From NCBI GenBank assembly GCA_030323885.1, contig CM059188.1:112126763-112190762 (forward strand): a stretch of 64,000 nt of DNA, in the 5' to 3' direction. Position 1 is the first letter of the stretch. Every line of letters begins with the position of its first letter. Positions 63,445 through 64,000 of this stretch are shown here, one piece after another. The DNA comes from Branchipolynoe longqiensis (taxonomy: Eukaryota > Annelida > Polychaeta > Phyllodocida > Polynoidae). The translations under genes and the position numbers were made by a program. The notes under the pieces were generated by a model, which saw only the letters and a program-made list of their open reading frames with translations, had not been told where the DNA came from and made no database searches.

Positions 63445-63756
63445 GTGTACTCAACCCTCGTTAATCCAGATTACTTTGTTCCCAATGTCGGATTAATGAA
63501 ACTGTCAAAAAAGGCGATTTTTGGTGATTTCTGGGATGCAACGATCTTGCAGAAACCTGTTTCACACATGTTTTGGTCAGACATCAAGATCTTCCAGATT
63601 AAATGGAGTCGAGTGAGGACAAACTTTCTCCTTGAGAGAGCGCTAAAGACATGGAATAAGTTTCCACATGGAATAGGCAAAGCTCCACCACTAAATGCAT
63701 TGGAAAACAGACTCGATAAATATTGGAGTCAGTATCGGTATAGTTACTACTCCTAG
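63445..63756 (+). CDS. LINE reverse-transcriptase C-terminal fragment
   Basis: 103-codon frame. Residues 57-94 contain RVRTNFLLERALKTWNKFP then PPLNALENRLDKYW, the V...NFF..R.V..WN.LP....AP.LN.F..RLDKYW ending typical of Jockey/CR1/L2-type LINE ORF2. The first 55 or so residues are not obviously LINE-derived. The short AAGCATAAGTATT array downstream, beginning about 110 bp after the stop, may be this LINE's 3' tail. Not active: no catalytic domain. Confidence 0.7.
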   Translation: MYSTLVNPDYFVPNVGLMKLSKKAIFGDFWDATILQKPVSHMFWSDIKIFQIKWSRVRTNFLLERALKTWNKFPHGIGKAPPLNALENRLDKYWSQYRYSYYS

Positions 63757-63867
63757 CTGCATGACCCCTATAATTGTGACAGATGATATATAGACAGGTT
63801 GAACTTGTTAACAGACAATTGTGCCTAAATATATAAACAGAAGAGGATAAATAAGCAGAAGTGTTGG

Positions 63868-64000
63868 TATCGAGCATTAAGCATAAGTATTAAGCATAAG
63901 CGTTAAGCATAAGTATTAAGCATAAATAATAAGCACATGTATTAAGCATGAGTATTAAGCATAAGTAATAAGCATAAGTATAAGTATTAAGCATAAGTAT
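63868..64000. repeat. 12-bp minisatellite AAGCATAAGTATT, leaves the window
   Basis: About eleven units of TTAAGCATAAGTA with CGTTAAG, AATAATAAG and GAGTATTAAG variants, truncated by the window edge. Confidence 0.92.

Overview
The window looks like intergenic or heterochromatic-type DNA from an invertebrate animal, most likely a marine mollusc or another lophotrochozoan. That placement is an inference. It rests on abundant tRNA-headed SINEs, short-TSD MITEs, decayed LINE 3' ends with C2H2-like tails, and the absence of any bacterial gene organisation. No complete host gene, rRNA, functional tRNA or CRISPR array is supported. Nearly all long open frames are tandem repeats whose period is a multiple of three, or run through SINEs.

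Three kinds of material account for most of the 64 kb. (1) Tandem arrays: 9-bp CTCTCTAGG (1-1203), a pyrimidine tract (1672-2550), a 10-bp AT array (3208-4395), 51-bp (6455-7145), 48/61-bp (9886-11335), 24-bp (19640-21000), 20-bp (31205-32165 and 46656-48085), a 10 to 84 to 80-bp graded array (34866-37730), GGTGGAGG-like (52800-53543), TGTGTCTG-like (58010-58945), and a 12-bp array leaving the window at 64000. (2) SINEs: family A (over 25 copies or pieces, two different tRNA-like heads on one body), family B (head split by a T-run), family C (an A body with another 3' tail), and family E (head CGTAGCTCAGGCGGTAGAG). Many have clear target-site duplications (TSDs) and are nested in one another. 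(3) DNA-transposon-like elements: a TTAA-flanked MITE (family D), pogo/Tigger-like MITEs, a Mutator-like MITE with a 9-bp TSD, several TIR elements, three solo LTRs with exact 4-bp TSDs, and LINE C-terminal remnants (about 29.1, 39.8, 43.2, 60.8 and 63.6 kb).

The most unusual content is a set of nine dispersed elements, called here PAL elements (11878, 15257, 16412, 18069, 25149, 26481, 42013, 49567 and 59335). They share near-identical inverted ends (consensus TWAAAGCCCCAGTCACAC). Eight of the nine carry a centre built on the palindrome TTTTGAACATGTTCAAAA or a TTTTAAAC..GTTTAAAA version of it. The arms between end and centre are made of short words repeated on both strands, and the word set differs from element to element (for example CCGGACCACCCC, CCGGTACC, GCGACCACTTT, AGTTGAACAT, CATACGT). 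Conserved ends and centre with element-specific arm vocabulary is not explained by ordinary MITE decay and is the main item for follow-up.

Nested insertions give a relative chronology. Family D MITEs and family E SINEs are old and host the solo LTRs. Family B SINEs and a pogo-like MITE also sit inside family D copies. SINE A copies are both hosts and guests. The only coding-type sequences are a 173-residue LINE reverse-transcriptase C-terminus (60775-61296), a smaller LINE C-terminus (63445-63756), a 120-residue frame resembling the C-terminal domain of transposon-encoded proteins (45633-45995), and a weak two-exon small-ORF candidate (51420-51720).
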